Of a DNA stretch of 64,000 bases, positions 16,167 through 26,142 are shown piece by piece. The position numbers were made by a program, and so were the translations under genes. Below the pieces are notes generated by a model, which ran no database searches, was not told where the DNA came from, and saw only the letters and a list, made by a program, of their open reading frames with translations. The stretch comes from Janthinobacterium rivuli (GTDB lineage: Bacteria > Pseudomonadota > Gammaproteobacteria > Burkholderiales > Burkholderiaceae_D), in assembly GCF_009208735.1 (NCBI RefSeq), contig NZ_WFLJ01000001.1:186001-250000 (forward strand), written 5' to 3'. The first letter of the stretch is position 1. The number at the start of each line of letters is the position of its first letter.

Positions 16167-18254
16167 ATGCCCGAATTATCTACCGCCAGCGAGGCGGAAA
16201 GCGCAATTATCTCTTTCCCGGACTCCCCCTTCAAGCTGCACCAGCCCTTCCCTCCGGCCGGCGATCAGCCGGCGGCGATCGCCCAGTTATCCGAGGGAAT
16301 TGCCGACGGACTGGCTTTCCAGACCCTGCTGGGCGTGACCGGTTCCGGCAAGACCTACACCATGGCCAACGTCATCGCGCGCATGGGCCGGCCCGCCATC
16401 GTCTTCGCGCCGAACAAGACCCTCGCGGCGCAGCTGTACAGCGAGTTCCGCGACTTTTTCCCGCAGAACGCGGTCGAATACTTCGTCAGCTACTACGATT
16501 ACTACCAGCCGGAAGCCTACGTGCCGCAGCGCGACTTGTTCATCGAGAAGGACTCGTCGATCAACGAGCATATCGAGCAGATGCGCCTGTCGTGCACCAA
16601 GTCGCTGATGGAACGGCGCGACGTCATCATCGTCGCCACCGTCTCGGCCATCTACGGTATCGGCAATCCGAACGAATACCACCAGATGATTCTGACGTTG
16701 CGCGTCAAGGACAGGGTCGCGCAGCGCGACGTCATCGCGCGCCTGATCCAGATGCAGTACACGCGCAACGAGGTCGATTTCGGCCGCGGCACCTTCCGCG
16801 TGCGCGGCGACACCATCGACATCTTCCCCGCCGAGCACGCGGAACTGGCCGTGCGCCTGGAAATGTTCGACGACGAGATCGAATCGATCCAGCTGTTCGA
16901 CCCGCTGACGGGCCGCGTGCGGCAAAAGATCCCCCGCTTCACCGTGTATCCGGGTTCGCACTATGTGACGCCCCGCTCCACCGTGCTGCGCGCCGTCGAA
17001 ACCATCAAGGACGAACTGCGCGAGCGCCTCGAGTTCTTCCGCAAGGAAAATAAACTGATCGAGGAACAGCGGCTGGAACAGCGCACCCGCTTCGACCTGG
17101 AAATGATGGCGGAAATCGGCTTCACCAAGGGCATCGAGAACTACTCGCGCCACCTGTCCGGCGCGCTGCCGGGCGAACCGCCGCCGACCCTGGTCGATTA
17201 CCTGCCGCCCGACGCATTGATGTTCCTCGACGAGTCGCACGTGCTGACGGGCCAGCTGAGCGCCATGTACAACGGCGACCGTTCGCGCAAGACCAACCTG
17301 GTCGACTACGGCTTCCGCCTGCCGTCGGCGCTCGACAACCGGCCCTTGAAGTTCGAGGAATTCGAACAGAAGATGCGCCAGACCGTGTTCGTCTCGGCCA
17401 CGCCGGCCGAATACGAAAAGAACCATTCCGACCAGGTGGTCGAGCAGGTGGTGCGCCCCACGGGCCTGGTCGACCCGCAGATCATCGTGCGCCCGGCCAG
17501 CAGCCAGGTGGACGACCTGATGTCGGAAATCGTCGAGCGCATCAAGAAGGACGAGCGCGTGCTGGTGACGACGCTCACCAAGCGCATGTCCGAGCAATTG
17601 ACGGAATACCTGGGCGACCATGGCATCAAGGTGCGCTACCTGCACAGCGATATCGAGACGGTGGAGCGCGTGGAAATCCTGCGCGATCTGCGCCTGGGTA
17701 CCTTCGACGTGCTGGTGGGGATCAACCTGCTGCGCGAAGGCCTGGACTTGCCGGAAGTGTCGCTGGTCGCCATCCTCGACGCGGACAAGGAAGGCTTCTT
17801 GCGCTCCGAGCGCAGCCTGATCCAGACCATCGGCCGCGCCGCGCGTAACCTGAACGGCACGGCGATTTTGTACGGCGACCGCATCACGGACTCGATGCGC
17901 CGCGCCATCGACGAGACGGAACGCCGCCGCGCCAAGCAGATCGCCTTCAATACGGCCAACAACATCATCCCGATCGGCGTCAAAAAATCGATCCGCGAAA
18001 TGATCGACGGCGTCTACAGCCCGCAGGAAGCACGCGAAACCCTGCAAGTGGCGCAGGAAGCGGCGAAGTTCGAGGCCATGAGCGAAAAGCAGGTCAGCAA
18101 GGAAATCAAGCGCCTGGAAAAACTGATGGTCGACCACGCCAAGAACCTGGAGTTCGAAAAGGCGGCGCAGGTGCGCGACCAGCTGCACATCCTCAAGCAG
18201 CAACTGTTCGGCGCGCCCGGCACCGACAATGTGGCGTCGATACTGGGCAAATAA
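16167..18254 (+). CDS. uvrB: UvrABC system protein B
   Basis: UvrB is the damage-verifying helicase of nucleotide excision repair; it receives DNA from UvrA and recruits UvrC. The 695-residue protein is full length. Walker A GVTGSGKT lies at residues 56-63, the damage-probing beta-hairpin [10 protein letters not shown] near 110-119, the DEAD-box equivalent DESH near 352-355, helicase motif [11 protein letters not shown] near 552-560, and the C-terminal UVR domain ([20 protein letters not shown]) near 650-670. An AAAGG-type site precedes the ATG. It is divergent from the aminotransferase and monocistronic. No LexA box was recognised in the 112-base gap. Confidence 0.98.
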   Translation: MPELSTASEAESAIISFPDSPFKLHQPFPPAGDQPAAIAQLSEGIADGLAFQTLLGVTGSGKTYTMANVIARMGRPAIVFAPNKTLAAQLYSEFRDFFPQNAVEYFVSYYDYYQPEAYVPQRDLFIEKDSSINEHIEQMRLSCTKSLMERRDVIIVATVSAIYGIGNPNEYHQMILTLRVKDRVAQRDVIARLIQMQYTRNEVDFGRGTFRVRGDTIDIFPAEHAELAVRLEMFDDEIESIQLFDPLTGRVRQKIPRFTVYPGSHYVTPRSTVLRAVETIKDELRERLEFFRKENKLIEEQRLEQRTRFDLEMMAEIGFTKGIENYSRHLSGALPGEPPPTLVDYLPPDALMFLDESHVLTGQLSAMYNGDRSRKTNLVDYGFRLPSALDNRPLKFEEFEQKMRQTVFVSATPAEYEKNHSDQVVEQVVRPTGLVDPQIIVRPASSQVDDLMSEIVERIKKDERVLVTTLTKRMSEQLTEYLGDHGIKVRYLHSDIETVERVEILRDLRLGTFDVLVGINLLREGLDLPEVSLVAILDADKEGFLRSERSLIQTIGRAARNLNGTAILYGDRITDSMRRAIDETERRRAKQIAFNTANNIIPIGVKKSIREMIDGVYSPQEARETLQVAQEAAKFEAMSEKQVSKEIKRLEKLMVDHAKNLEFEKAAQVRDQLHILKQQLFGAPGTDNVASILGK

Positions 18255-18278
18255 ACGGCTATCCGTGCCTTGGCTGGC

Positions 18279-18782
18279 CTACGGCTCCGGCAGCGAATAG
18301 TCGATGTCGTAGAAATGCTGGCCGTTGACGATGCGGATGGCCAAGGTGCCGCTGATGCCCGTCAGCTGCCCCGTGCCGGAATGCGGCACGATGACGATGC
18401 TCAGCTCCTGCCTGCCATCGGCCATCGTGCCGGCATGCTGCGCCACGAAGCTGCCTTCCCTGCCCTGCAGCACACCCGTGATGGCTTCCATGGCGACATA
18501 GCCGGCCGCGCCTTGGGTGTCTGTCACGGCGTTGAGCATCTCGCCCTTGGCCGTGGCGACCAGGTCGCCGGCATAGACTTTGTCGAGCAGCACCTTGCCC
18601 AAGGTCGTGCGCCCCGCGCGCTGCGGTGCCGCGGACGGCGTCATGCTGATGCTGAAAGTTCCCGTGGCGTGCGCTTGCATGCGATGATCTCCTTGTGTCG
18701 ATATAGACGAGGCGGCGCCGGCTGGCGCCACCGATAGACAACATGCGGCCAGCACCAGGCCAGCCAGGCTGTGTGATGTCAT
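18279..18782 (-). CDS. DUF3224 family protein with signal peptide
   Basis: The 167-residue product begins with a Sec signal (SLAGLVLAACCLSVAPAGAA) and then carries the DUF3224 pattern: MQAHATGTFSISMTP, a DKVYAGDLVATAKGEML strand pair, YVAMEAITGVLQGREGSFVAQHAGTM and SGTGQLTGISGTLAIRI. Domain members are small beta-barrels, mostly cytoplasmic; export here is notable, and a shorter product from MQAHATG would lack the signal. The GGAAAGGGAA before the upstream ATG supports the long form. Function is unknown. The next gene to the right is divergent. Confidence 0.82.
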   Translation of the reverse strand: MTSHSLAGLVLAACCLSVAPAGAASSISTQGDHRMQAHATGTFSISMTPSAAPQRAGRTTLGKVLLDKVYAGDLVATAKGEMLNAVTDTQGAAGYVAMEAITGVLQGREGSFVAQHAGTMADGRQELSIVIVPHSGTGQLTGISGTLAIRIVNGQHFYDIDYSLPEP

Positions 18783-18838
18783 GATTCCCTTTCCATCAAT
18801 GCGAGAAGACCATCTTAAAGCCGCACAGGAGACAAATC

Positions 18839-19681
18839 TTGGATAAATCCGACAGCACGCGCAATGTGCTCGCCGCGCGCGGGCTGGCGCCGAAAGGCAT
18901 CGTCGACCCGCGGGCGGCGGCGCGCCGCATACGGCTGGCGACCTATCCGCCGGCTGGCGCGCTGGCGTCGTTCGTCGAGTACTTCTGGGTCGTGGAATGG
19001 GACCGGCGGGGCTGCGCGCCGGAGACGCAGCGCGTGCTGCCCTACCCGAACGCCCACCTGGTATTCGACCTTGGACGCAGCGCCATCCATGGCGTGGTGC
19101 GCGGCACCTTCGACCGGCCCTTGAGCGGCGCGGGCAAGGTGTTGGGCGTGCGTTTCGCGCCGGGCGGCCTGCGCCCGTTCATCACGCAGCCACTGTCATC
19201 GTTCACCGACACGACCATCGCGGCAGATGCGCTGCTGGGCATGCCGGCCGCGCAAGCCGAGGCGCGGGTGTTAGGTCAGTCCGACGATCTGGCCATGGTG
19301 GCGCAGGCGCAGGCGCTGCTGCTGGCACGGTTGCCGCAGGTCGATGAGGCCGCGCTGCTGGCCGCCAGGCTGACCGCCGCGGCGGCGGCCCATAATGGCC
19401 CGGCGAGCGTGGCGCAGCTGTGCGAAAACATGGCCATCGGCGAACGCCGTCTGCAGCGCCTGTTCGCCAACTACGTGGGCGTGCCGCCGAAGTGGGTGAT
19501 CCAGCGCTACCGCCTGCAAGAGGCGATCTGGCGCCTGGCGCAAGCCGATGCGCCCGACCTGGCCAGCCTGGCGCATGCGCTGGGCTTCTTCGACCAGGCC
19601 CATTTCAGCCGCAGCTTTACGGAACTGGTGGGCAGCACGCCGCTCGACTATCGCCGTTCGCAGCTGGCGATGGTCGCCTAG
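18839..19681 (+). CDS. AraC-family transcriptional regulator
   Basis: A TTG at 18839 follows AGGAG at 18827-18831 with seven bases spacing, and no ATG nearby serves better. The 280-residue protein has an N-terminal sensor domain (about 30-160, with PPAGALASFVEYFWVVEW and PYPNAHLVFD) of the kind often found with AraC helix-turn-helix pairs. The C-terminal AraC DNA-binding domain covers about 185-275, including ERRLQRLFANYVGVPPKWVI and LGFFDQAHFSRSFTELVG. The divergent DUF3224 gene is an obvious candidate target. Confidence 0.87.
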   Translation: MDKSDSTRNVLAARGLAPKGIVDPRAAARRIRLATYPPAGALASFVEYFWVVEWDRRGCAPETQRVLPYPNAHLVFDLGRSAIHGVVRGTFDRPLSGAGKVLGVRFAPGGLRPFITQPLSSFTDTTIAADALLGMPAAQAEARVLGQSDDLAMVAQAQALLLARLPQVDEAALLAARLTAAAAAHNGPASVAQLCENMAIGERRLQRLFANYVGVPPKWVIQRYRLQEAIWRLAQADAPDLASLAHALGFFDQAHFSRSFTELVGSTPLDYRRSQLAMVA

Positions 19682-19718
19682 CCCGGCGCTTCGGCGCGCT
19701 CACCGCGCCGCACTGCGC

Positions 19719-20633
19719 TCATGCCCGCCGCCCCTGCTTGACGATGCTCGCGCTCATCATGTCGAACAGGGTGCGTGACGCGGGCGGCATCGCGTGCCGA
19801 TGCCGGCTGATCAAGCCCAGTGTCCGCTTCACGGCAGGATTGACGAGCGGCACGCCGACCACCGTGCTTTGCCGCTCCGGCAAGATGGACAGCCCCGGCA
19901 CGGCCGCCACGCCCAGCCCCGACTCCACCAGCGCCAAGATGCCTGACACGTGGTTGATCTCGCACGAGATCCACGGGTGCTTCTCCACGCCGGCCAGCGC
20001 CGCGTCAAGCACGCTGCGGTTGCCGCTCGACTTGGCCACCGAGATATAGCGTTCGTCGACGGTGTCCTTCCAGTTCAGTTTCTTGCGCTTGGCCAGGCGG
20101 TGATCGTGCCGCATCGCCAGCACGTAGGTCTCGACATAGATGGGCTGGAAATGAATCTCCGGATTTTCCGCGCCGGTAAAGCAGATGCCGAAGTCCGCCT
20201 CGCCCGCCAGCACCAGATTGAGCACGTCCTGCGCGCTTTCGTCATGCACGCGCACGCGAATTTTCGGAAACTGCGCGCTGAAGCGCTTGAGCACGTCCGG
20301 CAGGAAATGCCATACGGCCGAAGGCACGCAGGCGAACGTCACCGTCCCGGTGCGGTGCGCGGCGAGGTCGGCGACGCCCAGCACGGCATCCTCGAGGCCA
20401 TTGAGCGCATCGCGTACGTTCACCAAAAACACCTGCCCGACGTTGGTCAGCTGCACGCGCCGGGTGGTGCGCTCGAACAGCTTGACCCCCAGCGCATCCT
20501 CGAGTTTTTCAATGCGGCGGCTGAGCGCCGGCTGCGACAGGAACAGGTCGGCCGCGGCCTGGCGAAAGCTGTTGCGCTCCGCCACGGCCACGAAGGCCCG
20601 CAAATCATGAAGGTCGTAATTGATGCGTGACAT
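19719..20633 (-). CDS. LysR-family transcriptional regulator
   Basis: The 304-residue protein has a canonical LysR winged helix at residues 5-64 (LRAFVAVAERNSFRQAAADL; SQPALSRRIEKLEDALG) and an effector-binding domain with FACVPSAVWHFLPDVLKRF and GLGVAAVPGLSILPE. It is divergent from the binding-protein gene at 20880, the arrangement expected for a LysR activator of the adjoining transport genes. The inducer is likely an organic acid, by analogy with regulators beside tricarboxylate transporters. Confidence 0.92.
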   Translation of the reverse strand: MSRINYDLHDLRAFVAVAERNSFRQAAADLFLSQPALSRRIEKLEDALGVKLFERTTRRVQLTNVGQVFLVNVRDALNGLEDAVLGVADLAAHRTGTVTFACVPSAVWHFLPDVLKRFSAQFPKIRVRVHDESAQDVLNLVLAGEADFGICFTGAENPEIHFQPIYVETYVLAMRHDHRLAKRKKLNWKDTVDERYISVAKSSGNRSVLDAALAGVEKHPWISCEINHVSGILALVESGLGVAAVPGLSILPERQSTVVGVPLVNPAVKRTLGLISRHRHAMPPASRTLFDMMSASIVKQGRRA

Positions 20634-20879
20634 GCATTAATCCCTGGAAAAATTGCAATTATCAAATTATGCCATTTCAACGATGATGGGGTCTTAATGC
20701 TGAGCCTCGCCAAGAAGGCATCACCCCAAAAAAAACGGAGACACCATGCCCGCCATCCGCCGCGGCATCAACAACACAAGCCACTGGCGACCCGCTACGC
20801 CTCATCCCATCCGAACGTCAACTGCACGCAGCGCCACGCGCGCCCTCATGCACCCATTTTAACGACAGGAGAAACAACG
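20634..20879. promoter_or_regulatory. Divergent LysR promoter region
   Basis: The 246-base gap between the LysR gene and the binding-protein gene is AT-rich near 20645-20680 and contains a perfect 10-bp palindrome AATTGCAATT at 20651-20660, compatible with a LysR T-N11-A type site. A good AGGAG precedes the binding-protein ATG. Confidence 0.5.
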
Positions 20880-21683
20880 ATGCTACAACATAGCCTGGTG
20901 CGGCGAGCCGCACCCTTACTGGCCGGCTTCCTGCTGCTCGCCGCGAGCGCGGCCCATGCCGCCGACATCCGCGTGGTCAGCTCGGGCGGTTTCGCCCAGG
21001 CCTACAAGAACCTGGCGCCCGCCTACGAGCGCGCCAGCGGCGACCATCTGGTATCCGAATGGGGGCCGTCGATGGGCACGACCAGGAATGCGATCCCGGC
21101 GCGCCTGGCACGGGGCGAGCCGATCGACGTCGTCATCATGGTGGGCGACGCGCTCGACAAACTGATGCAGGAAGGCCGCCTGGTCCCCGGCAGCAAGGTG
21201 GTCCTGGCCAATTCGCCGATTGCCTGCGCCGTGCGGCGCGGCGCGGTACAGCCCGACATCAGCACCACCGAGGGCTTGCGCAGCGCTTTCCTGCAGGCGC
21301 ACAAGGTGGCCTATTCGGACAGCGCCAGCGGCGAATACATCGAGAAGCAACTGATGAAGACACTGCACATCGAGCAACAGATGCAGGGCAAGGCGGCCAA
21401 AATTCCCGCCACCCCCGTCGGTGAAATCATCGCGCACGGCGAAGCCGATTTTGGCTGCCAGCAGCGCAGCGAGCTGATGCCGGTCGAGGGCATCGTCATC
21501 GTCGGCCTGCTGCCGCCGGAAGTGCAGCGGATGACGCAGTTTTCGGCGGCGCTGGTCCCGGGCGGCAAGCAGCCGGAAGCCGGCCGCGCCTTGCTGCGCT
21601 TCCTCGCCGCCCCCGCCAACGCCGGCGCGATCGATGCGACCGGGCTGGAAGCGGCAGCGGCATCGGCGCCAACGACGCACTAG
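20880..21683 (+). CDS. Periplasmic ModA-like substrate-binding protein
   Basis: The 267-residue protein has a Sec signal (LLAGFLLLAASAAHAADI) and then a type-2 periplasmic-binding fold like ModA: IRVVSSGGFAQAYKNLAPAYERASG, PIDVVIMVGDALDKLMQEGRL, ANSPIACAVRRG and a C-terminal FSAALVPGGKQPEAGRALLRFLAA. No ABC permease or ATPase follows. Instead a major-facilitator symporter begins 34 bases downstream, so it is probably an organic-anion binding protein rather than a molybdate one. This substrate assignment is inference. Expression is probably controlled by the divergent LysR protein. Confidence 0.82.
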   Translation: MLQHSLVRRAAPLLAGFLLLAASAAHAADIRVVSSGGFAQAYKNLAPAYERASGDHLVSEWGPSMGTTRNAIPARLARGEPIDVVIMVGDALDKLMQEGRLVPGSKVVLANSPIACAVRRGAVQPDISTTEGLRSAFLQAHKVAYSDSASGEYIEKQLMKTLHIEQQMQGKAAKIPATPVGEIIAHGEADFGCQQRSELMPVEGIVIVGLLPPEVQRMTQFSAALVPGGKQPEAGRALLRFLAAPANAGAIDATGLEAAAASAPTTH

Positions 21684-21717
21684 CCGACGTCACTCATCTT
21701 TCATCAAGAGGTAAACC

Positions 21718-23052
21718 ATGGCCATTCCATCCACCGCCACGCCCGTCGCCGAGGCAGCACCACCGCGCGCGCAGGTACGCCCTCCCTCGCGCATCGCCAC
21801 CGTCATCCGGGTGACGAGCGGGAACTTCATCGAAATGTACGATTTTTTCCTGTTCGGCTTTTACGCGACGTATATTGCCAAGGCCTTCTTCCCCGCCACC
21901 AGCGAATACGCGGCCCTGATGATGACGTTCGCCACCTTCGGCGCGGGATTCTTCATGCGGCCGCTGGGCGCCATCATCCTCGGCAGCTATATCGACCGCA
22001 TCGGCCGCCGCAAGGGCCTGGTGCTCACCCTGGCCATCATGGCTTCCGGCACGGCGCTGATCGCCTTCGTGCCCGGCTATGCCACCATCGGCCTGCTGGC
22101 GCCGTTCCTCGTGCTGATCGGGCGCTTGCTGCAAGGCTTCTCCGCCGGCGTGGAACTGGGCGGCGTGTCCGTCTACCTGTCCGAGATGGCGACACCCGGC
22201 AACAAGGGCTATTACGTGAGCTGGCAATCGGCCAGCCAGCAGGTCGCCATCATCTTTTCCGCCGCGCTCGGCTACTTCCTCAACGAGACCCTGAGCAAGG
22301 AATTCATCGCGGACTGGGGCTGGCGCATCCCGTTCTTCATCGGCTGCTCCATCATCCCGGTGGTGTTCTACATCCGCCGTTCGCTGCAGGAGACCGAGGC
22401 CTACCTGTCGCGCAAGTCCCATCCCACGTTCCGGCAAATGCTCAGGACGATCACCCGCAACTGGCCGCTGGTGGTCGCCGGAACGATGCTGATCGTGCTG
22501 ACGACGGTCGCGTTCTACCTGATCACCGTCTATACGCCGACCTTCGGCAAGAACGTGCTCAAGCTGAGCACCGAGGAAAGCCTGCTCGTCACCTTGTGCA
22601 TCGGCTTGTCGAACTTCATCTGGCTGCCCGTCATGGGCGCGCTGTCCGACCGGATCGGGCGCTGGCCCATCATGGCCGTGTGCTCGGCGCTGACGGTGCT
22701 GACCGCGTATCCGGCATTGTCCTGGCTGGTCTCGCATCCCAGTTTCGACCACATGCTCATGGTGGAGCTGTGGCTGTCCTTCCTGTACGGCAGCTACAAC
22801 GGGGCCACCATCGTCGCGCTGACGGAAATCATCCCGGCCAGCGTCAGGACCACGGGGTTTTCGCTGGCCTACAGTCTGGCCACCGCGCTGTTCGGCGGCA
22901 TGACGCCGCTGGTATCGACCTGGCTGATCGAGAGCACCGGCGACAAGGCGGCGCCAGGCTACTGGATGGCGGGCGCCGGCGCCATCAGCCTGCTGGCGAC
23001 GTGGCTGATCTATCGCGGCATCGTCAGGGAGCGCCATCCCGTCCCGGCGTAA
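21718..23052 (+). CDS. MHS-family MFS symporter, citrate/tricarballylate type
   Basis: The 444-residue inner-membrane protein has 12 predicted helices and matches the metabolite:H+ symporter subgroup: [16 protein letters not shown] in helix 1, a loop motif [13 protein letters not shown] between helices 2 and 3, [24 protein letters not shown], and [10 protein letters not shown] in the second half. Residues such as EMYD and FSAGVELGG are shared with citrate-proton and tricarballylate (TcuC) symporters. It follows the binding protein by 34 bases and is likely co-transcribed. Substrate is probably a di- or tricarboxylate. Confidence 0.88.
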   Translation: MAIPSTATPVAEAAPPRAQVRPPSRIATVIRVTSGNFIEMYDFFLFGFYATYIAKAFFPATSEYAALMMTFATFGAGFFMRPLGAIILGSYIDRIGRRKGLVLTLAIMASGTALIAFVPGYATIGLLAPFLVLIGRLLQGFSAGVELGGVSVYLSEMATPGNKGYYVSWQSASQQVAIIFSAALGYFLNETLSKEFIADWGWRIPFFIGCSIIPVVFYIRRSLQETEAYLSRKSHPTFRQMLRTITRNWPLVVAGTMLIVLTTVAFYLITVYTPTFGKNVLKLSTEESLLVTLCIGLSNFIWLPVMGALSDRIGRWPIMAVCSALTVLTAYPALSWLVSHPSFDHMLMVELWLSFLYGSYNGATIVALTEIIPASVRTTGFSLAYSLATALFGGMTPLVSTWLIESTGDKAAPGYWMAGAGAISLLATWLIYRGIVRERHPVPA

Positions 23053-23079
23053 GCCAGTCCGGCCTGGACGGACATCGCG

Positions 23080-23706
23080 TCATGGCCAGGCGGGCCGGCG
23101 CATGTGGAACAGGCTGTCCGGCCCGATCTCAAAATAATCGGCCGGCCCGCCGCCGCGCAATATCGGCGCGGCGGCCGCCGTGTCGTACACGCCATCGGTC
23201 AGCAGGTGGCACGCGATGTGCACGCCCACCACTTCGCCCAGCACCAGCCAGCTGCCGACGCCATCGCCATTGACGCCTTGCAGCTCGATGATCTGCGTGC
23301 GCCGGCATTCGAAGGACACGGGGCTTTCGGCCACGCGCGGCACGCTGACGATGCGCGAGGCGGCCGGCGTCAGGCCGGCCAGCGCGAATTCGTCGACCTC
23401 GGGCGGCGCCGGCGCGCAGCTGGCATTCATCGCCTCGGCCAGCGGACGCGTCGCCAGGTTCCACACGAATTCGCCCGTCTGCTCGATATTGCGCAAGGTA
23501 TCCTTGCGGCCGATGCTGGAAAAACCGATCAGCGGCGGATGGTAATTGAAGGCGTTGAAAAAGCTGTACGGCGCCAGATTGAGCACGCCTTCGCCGCTGC
23601 GCGAAGCGATCCAGCCGATCGGACGCGGTCCGACAATCGCGTTGAACGGGTCATGCGGCAGGCCATGGCCCTGTGCAGGTTCATAAAAGTGAATGGGGTC
23701 AAGCAC
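23080..23706 (-). CDS. Flavin reductase-like (FMN-binding split-barrel) protein
   Basis: A GTG at 23706 follows AGGAA at a 4-base spacing; the longer frame from a TTG at 23724 has no such site. The 208-residue product matches the flavin reductase-like domain: GPRPIGWIASRSGEGVLNLAPYS, FNAFNYHPPLIGFSS, the TRPLAEAMNAS helix and a C-terminal VVGVHIACHLLTDG. These enzymes bind FMN and often supply reduced flavin to a monooxygenase, though none is adjacent. It converges with the symporter gene, with 27 bases between stops. Confidence 0.85.
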   Translation of the reverse strand: MLDPIHFYEPAQGHGLPHDPFNAIVGPRPIGWIASRSGEGVLNLAPYSFFNAFNYHPPLIGFSSIGRKDTLRNIEQTGEFVWNLATRPLAEAMNASCAPAPPEVDEFALAGLTPAASRIVSVPRVAESPVSFECRRTQIIELQGVNGDGVGSWLVLGEVVGVHIACHLLTDGVYDTAAAAPILRGGGPADYFEIGPDSLFHMRRPAWP

Positions 23707-23904
23707 GCGCGTTCCTGAAGTCAAAAGAGGTCAACGGCGCCCGGGATGGAACGCCTGGAACGACAGCTTACTGGAATTGCCGCCACCGCGCTGCCTGCCC
23801 GCCGGCGCCGGGTGCGCTCGCGCACGCAGCGCAACAATTGTATGGCGCGCCGCGCCGCGCCTCGCTTATGATGGGACAACTCAACCCTGATCATTGCGCC
23901 TCTC

Positions 23905-24966
23905 ATGCTTACCCTCACGCTGCACCAGAAAGTGTTCCTGCTCCTCCTGAGCGTCGTCACCATCGGCTTCGGATGGATACTGGCGCCGTATGCGGGCGCC
24001 ATCTTCTGGGGCGTCATCCTGGCGATCCTGTTCGCGCCCGTGTACCGCTGGCTGCTGCGGAAAACCGGGGGCCGCGCCGGCCTGGCATCGGTGCTGACCT
24101 TGCTGCTCATCGTCGTCATCGTGATCCTGCCGCTGTCGCTCATTTCCGTGTCGCTGGTGAACCAGGCGGCCAGCGTCGTGGAGATGGTGCGTTCGGGCGA
24201 AATCACGGTCGCCATGTTCTTCGATAAAATCATGGCGGTGCTGCCGCAATGGCTGATCAACTTGCTCGAGCGCTTCCACCTGACCAGCCTGGCCAGCCTG
24301 CAGGACAAGCTGGCCGAGGGCGCCACGCAGGTGAGCCAGGTGGTGGCGGTGAAAGCCATCAATGTGGGCTTGTACACCTTCGAATTCCTCACCAGCCTGT
24401 GCATCATGCTGTACTTGCTGTTTTTCCTCATGCGCGATGGCTCCGCCCTGTCGGGCCGCATCAAGGGCGCCGTGCCGCTGAGCCGCAAATACAAGCAGCG
24501 CCTGTTCACCAATTTCACCACGGTGATCCGCGCCACCGTGAAGGGCAACATCCTCGTGGCGATTGCCCAGGGCGCCCTCGGCGGCCTGGCGTTCTGGTTC
24601 CTCGACGTGCCCGCCCCCCTGCTGTGGGCGGTGCTGATGGCCTTCCTGTCGCTGCTGCCGGCCGTCGGCGCCGCCCTCGTCTGGGCGCCCGTGGCCGTCT
24701 ACTTCCTGGCCACGGGCGCCATCTGGCAAGGCGCGGGCCTGGCCGCCTTCGGCGTCTTCGTCATCGGCCTGGTCGACAACGTGCTGCGCCCCATCCTGGT
24801 GGGCAAGGACACCAAGATGCCCGACTACGTGGTGCTGCTGTCGACCGTGGGCGGCATGGCCCTGTTCGGCCTGAACGGCTTCGTCATCGGCCCCGTGGTG
24901 GCGGCCCTGTTCATCGCCTCGTGGGACCTGTTCGTCTCGGCCAGCGAATTCCAGGCCGAGGATTGA
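23905..24966 (+). CDS. AI-2E/PerM family transporter
   Basis: The 353-residue protein has the eight-segment AI-2E family layout: paired N-terminal helices, VLTLLLIVVIVILPLSLIS, a long amphipathic extracellular loop, and the C-terminal family motif with GALGGLAFWFLDVPAPLLWAVLMAFLSLLPAVGAALVWAP and DNVLRPILVGKDTKMPDYVVLLSTVGG. Members export autoinducer-2 or act as Na+/H+ antiporters; neither role is shown here. The gene stands alone. Confidence 0.88.
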   Translation: MLTLTLHQKVFLLLLSVVTIGFGWILAPYAGAIFWGVILAILFAPVYRWLLRKTGGRAGLASVLTLLLIVVIVILPLSLISVSLVNQAASVVEMVRSGEITVAMFFDKIMAVLPQWLINLLERFHLTSLASLQDKLAEGATQVSQVVAVKAINVGLYTFEFLTSLCIMLYLLFFLMRDGSALSGRIKGAVPLSRKYKQRLFTNFTTVIRATVKGNILVAIAQGALGGLAFWFLDVPAPLLWAVLMAFLSLLPAVGAALVWAPVAVYFLATGAIWQGAGLAAFGVFVIGLVDNVLRPILVGKDTKMPDYVVLLSTVGGMALFGLNGFVIGPVVAALFIASWDLFVSASEFQAED

Positions 24967-25111
24967 GGCGTGGCGGCCGAACAAAATCATCGCGCAGGCG
25001 CATTTTTCAGTACCCTGGGGAGCACCATCCGCGTTCTGCCCGAAACCTGTTTACAGCGCTGTTGCAAATTTGCATACTGGTGCCACCTTCATCACAGCAG
25101 ACGTGACACCG

Positions 25112-25816
25112 ATGCGCATCGACATTGCACGACAGGAGCAGGATTTTTCTCTCGGCCGGCGCCCTCAGGGCCCGTACGTCGCCGCCATTGTCCTGCTGCA
25201 CCTGGCCCTGCTCTGGGCCGCCACGCGGCCAGTCCACACAAGAAGCGAGCACGATGACCGAGTCTGGCTGCAGCTGATGCCGTCACTGCCGCCAATGCAA
25301 AGGTTCATTCCACCCGCCAAGCCCGATCCGGCGCCCGCACGTCCGCCAGCAATCCGAACCGTCCCCGCCGACACGAGGGCATCGGCGGCGCAAGCATCGA
25401 CGCAAAACCGGCCGCCAGACGATGCCCCGCCGGCAGATCCGCTGCCTGTCGCCCCCAGGGCCAGCCCCCTCACCCTGGCGCAACAGGCGCTGCAGGCCGC
25501 CGGCGCCATCGACCGCCAACTGCGCGCCGAGCATCCGCAGGAGTTCGTGGCGCCGCCCGATACGCCGCAGACGCGCCTGGCAAAGGGCTTTGCGGAAGCG
25601 CACGCGGCGGTCAAGCCAAAGTGGTTCGAAGCGGCCCGCATCGAGCTGTTCAGCGCGCCAAACGACCCGAAGCGCATCTACCGCGTCATTACGGCAACGG
25701 GCGAATACTGCATCTATATGCCAGACAAAGGCAACATGACCTTGAACCTCAGCGCCAGGTCCGGCTATGCCGGTTTTGGCGAAGGGACCGCGGCGCCTTG
25801 CCCCATCCGGTTTTAA
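25112..25816 (+). CDS. Single-pass, proline-rich envelope protein of unknown function
   Basis: The ATG at 25112 (MRIDIARQEQD) is chosen over an in-frame TTG at 25070. The 234-residue protein has one membrane segment near residues 20-38 (GPYVAAIVLLHLALLWAA), then a Pro/Ala-rich spacer to about residue 120, and a folded C-terminal domain with WFEAARIELFSAPNDPKRIYRVITATGEYCIYMPD. The layout recalls TonB-like or DedD-like proteins that cross the periplasm, but no TonB motif is present. I do not recognise the family. It is monocistronic. Confidence 0.65.
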   Translation: MRIDIARQEQDFSLGRRPQGPYVAAIVLLHLALLWAATRPVHTRSEHDDRVWLQLMPSLPPMQRFIPPAKPDPAPARPPAIRTVPADTRASAAQASTQNRPPDDAPPADPLPVAPRASPLTLAQQALQAAGAIDRQLRAEHPQEFVAPPDTPQTRLAKGFAEAHAAVKPKWFEAARIELFSAPNDPKRIYRVITATGEYCIYMPDKGNMTLNLSARSGYAGFGEGTAAPCPIRF

Positions 25817-26142
25817 CAGCGGGCGAGGCAGCGCGTCTCCTCGGTGCAGCGGTGCATGGCAACCTGGCAGCCGTCCCATCTTGCAGAAATAATCCCGCCA
25901 GAATCCGGCGCCGCCAACGGCGCCCCTTGCGCTTCCCGAAACAGGCCGGAACAGCCTGGCGGCAGAGTGTCCGCCGGCGCCGAGCAGCGCCGGCAACTAT
26001 CCACATGAGACCGCATTTCGCCTCAACTATCATGTTGCAATAGTGTGTATTTAACAACAAATTCGAAAATATAGTTTTTGACGCAATGGGCGCCGCGGCG
26101 TAGTGTCGGTCGTCCCGACAACCACGTAATGAGGAGCCTCCC
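25817..26142. other. Intergenic region of 326 bases with a possible gene remnant
   Basis: The first 60 bases resemble, on the minus strand, the 3' end of the NIPSNAP gene at 28906-29211 (17 identical bases at 25828-25844 and 28951-28967, and a shared EETRC segment). The rest is AT-rich near 26030-26090 and probably holds the promoter of the downstream operon. No gene is called. Confidence 0.45.
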
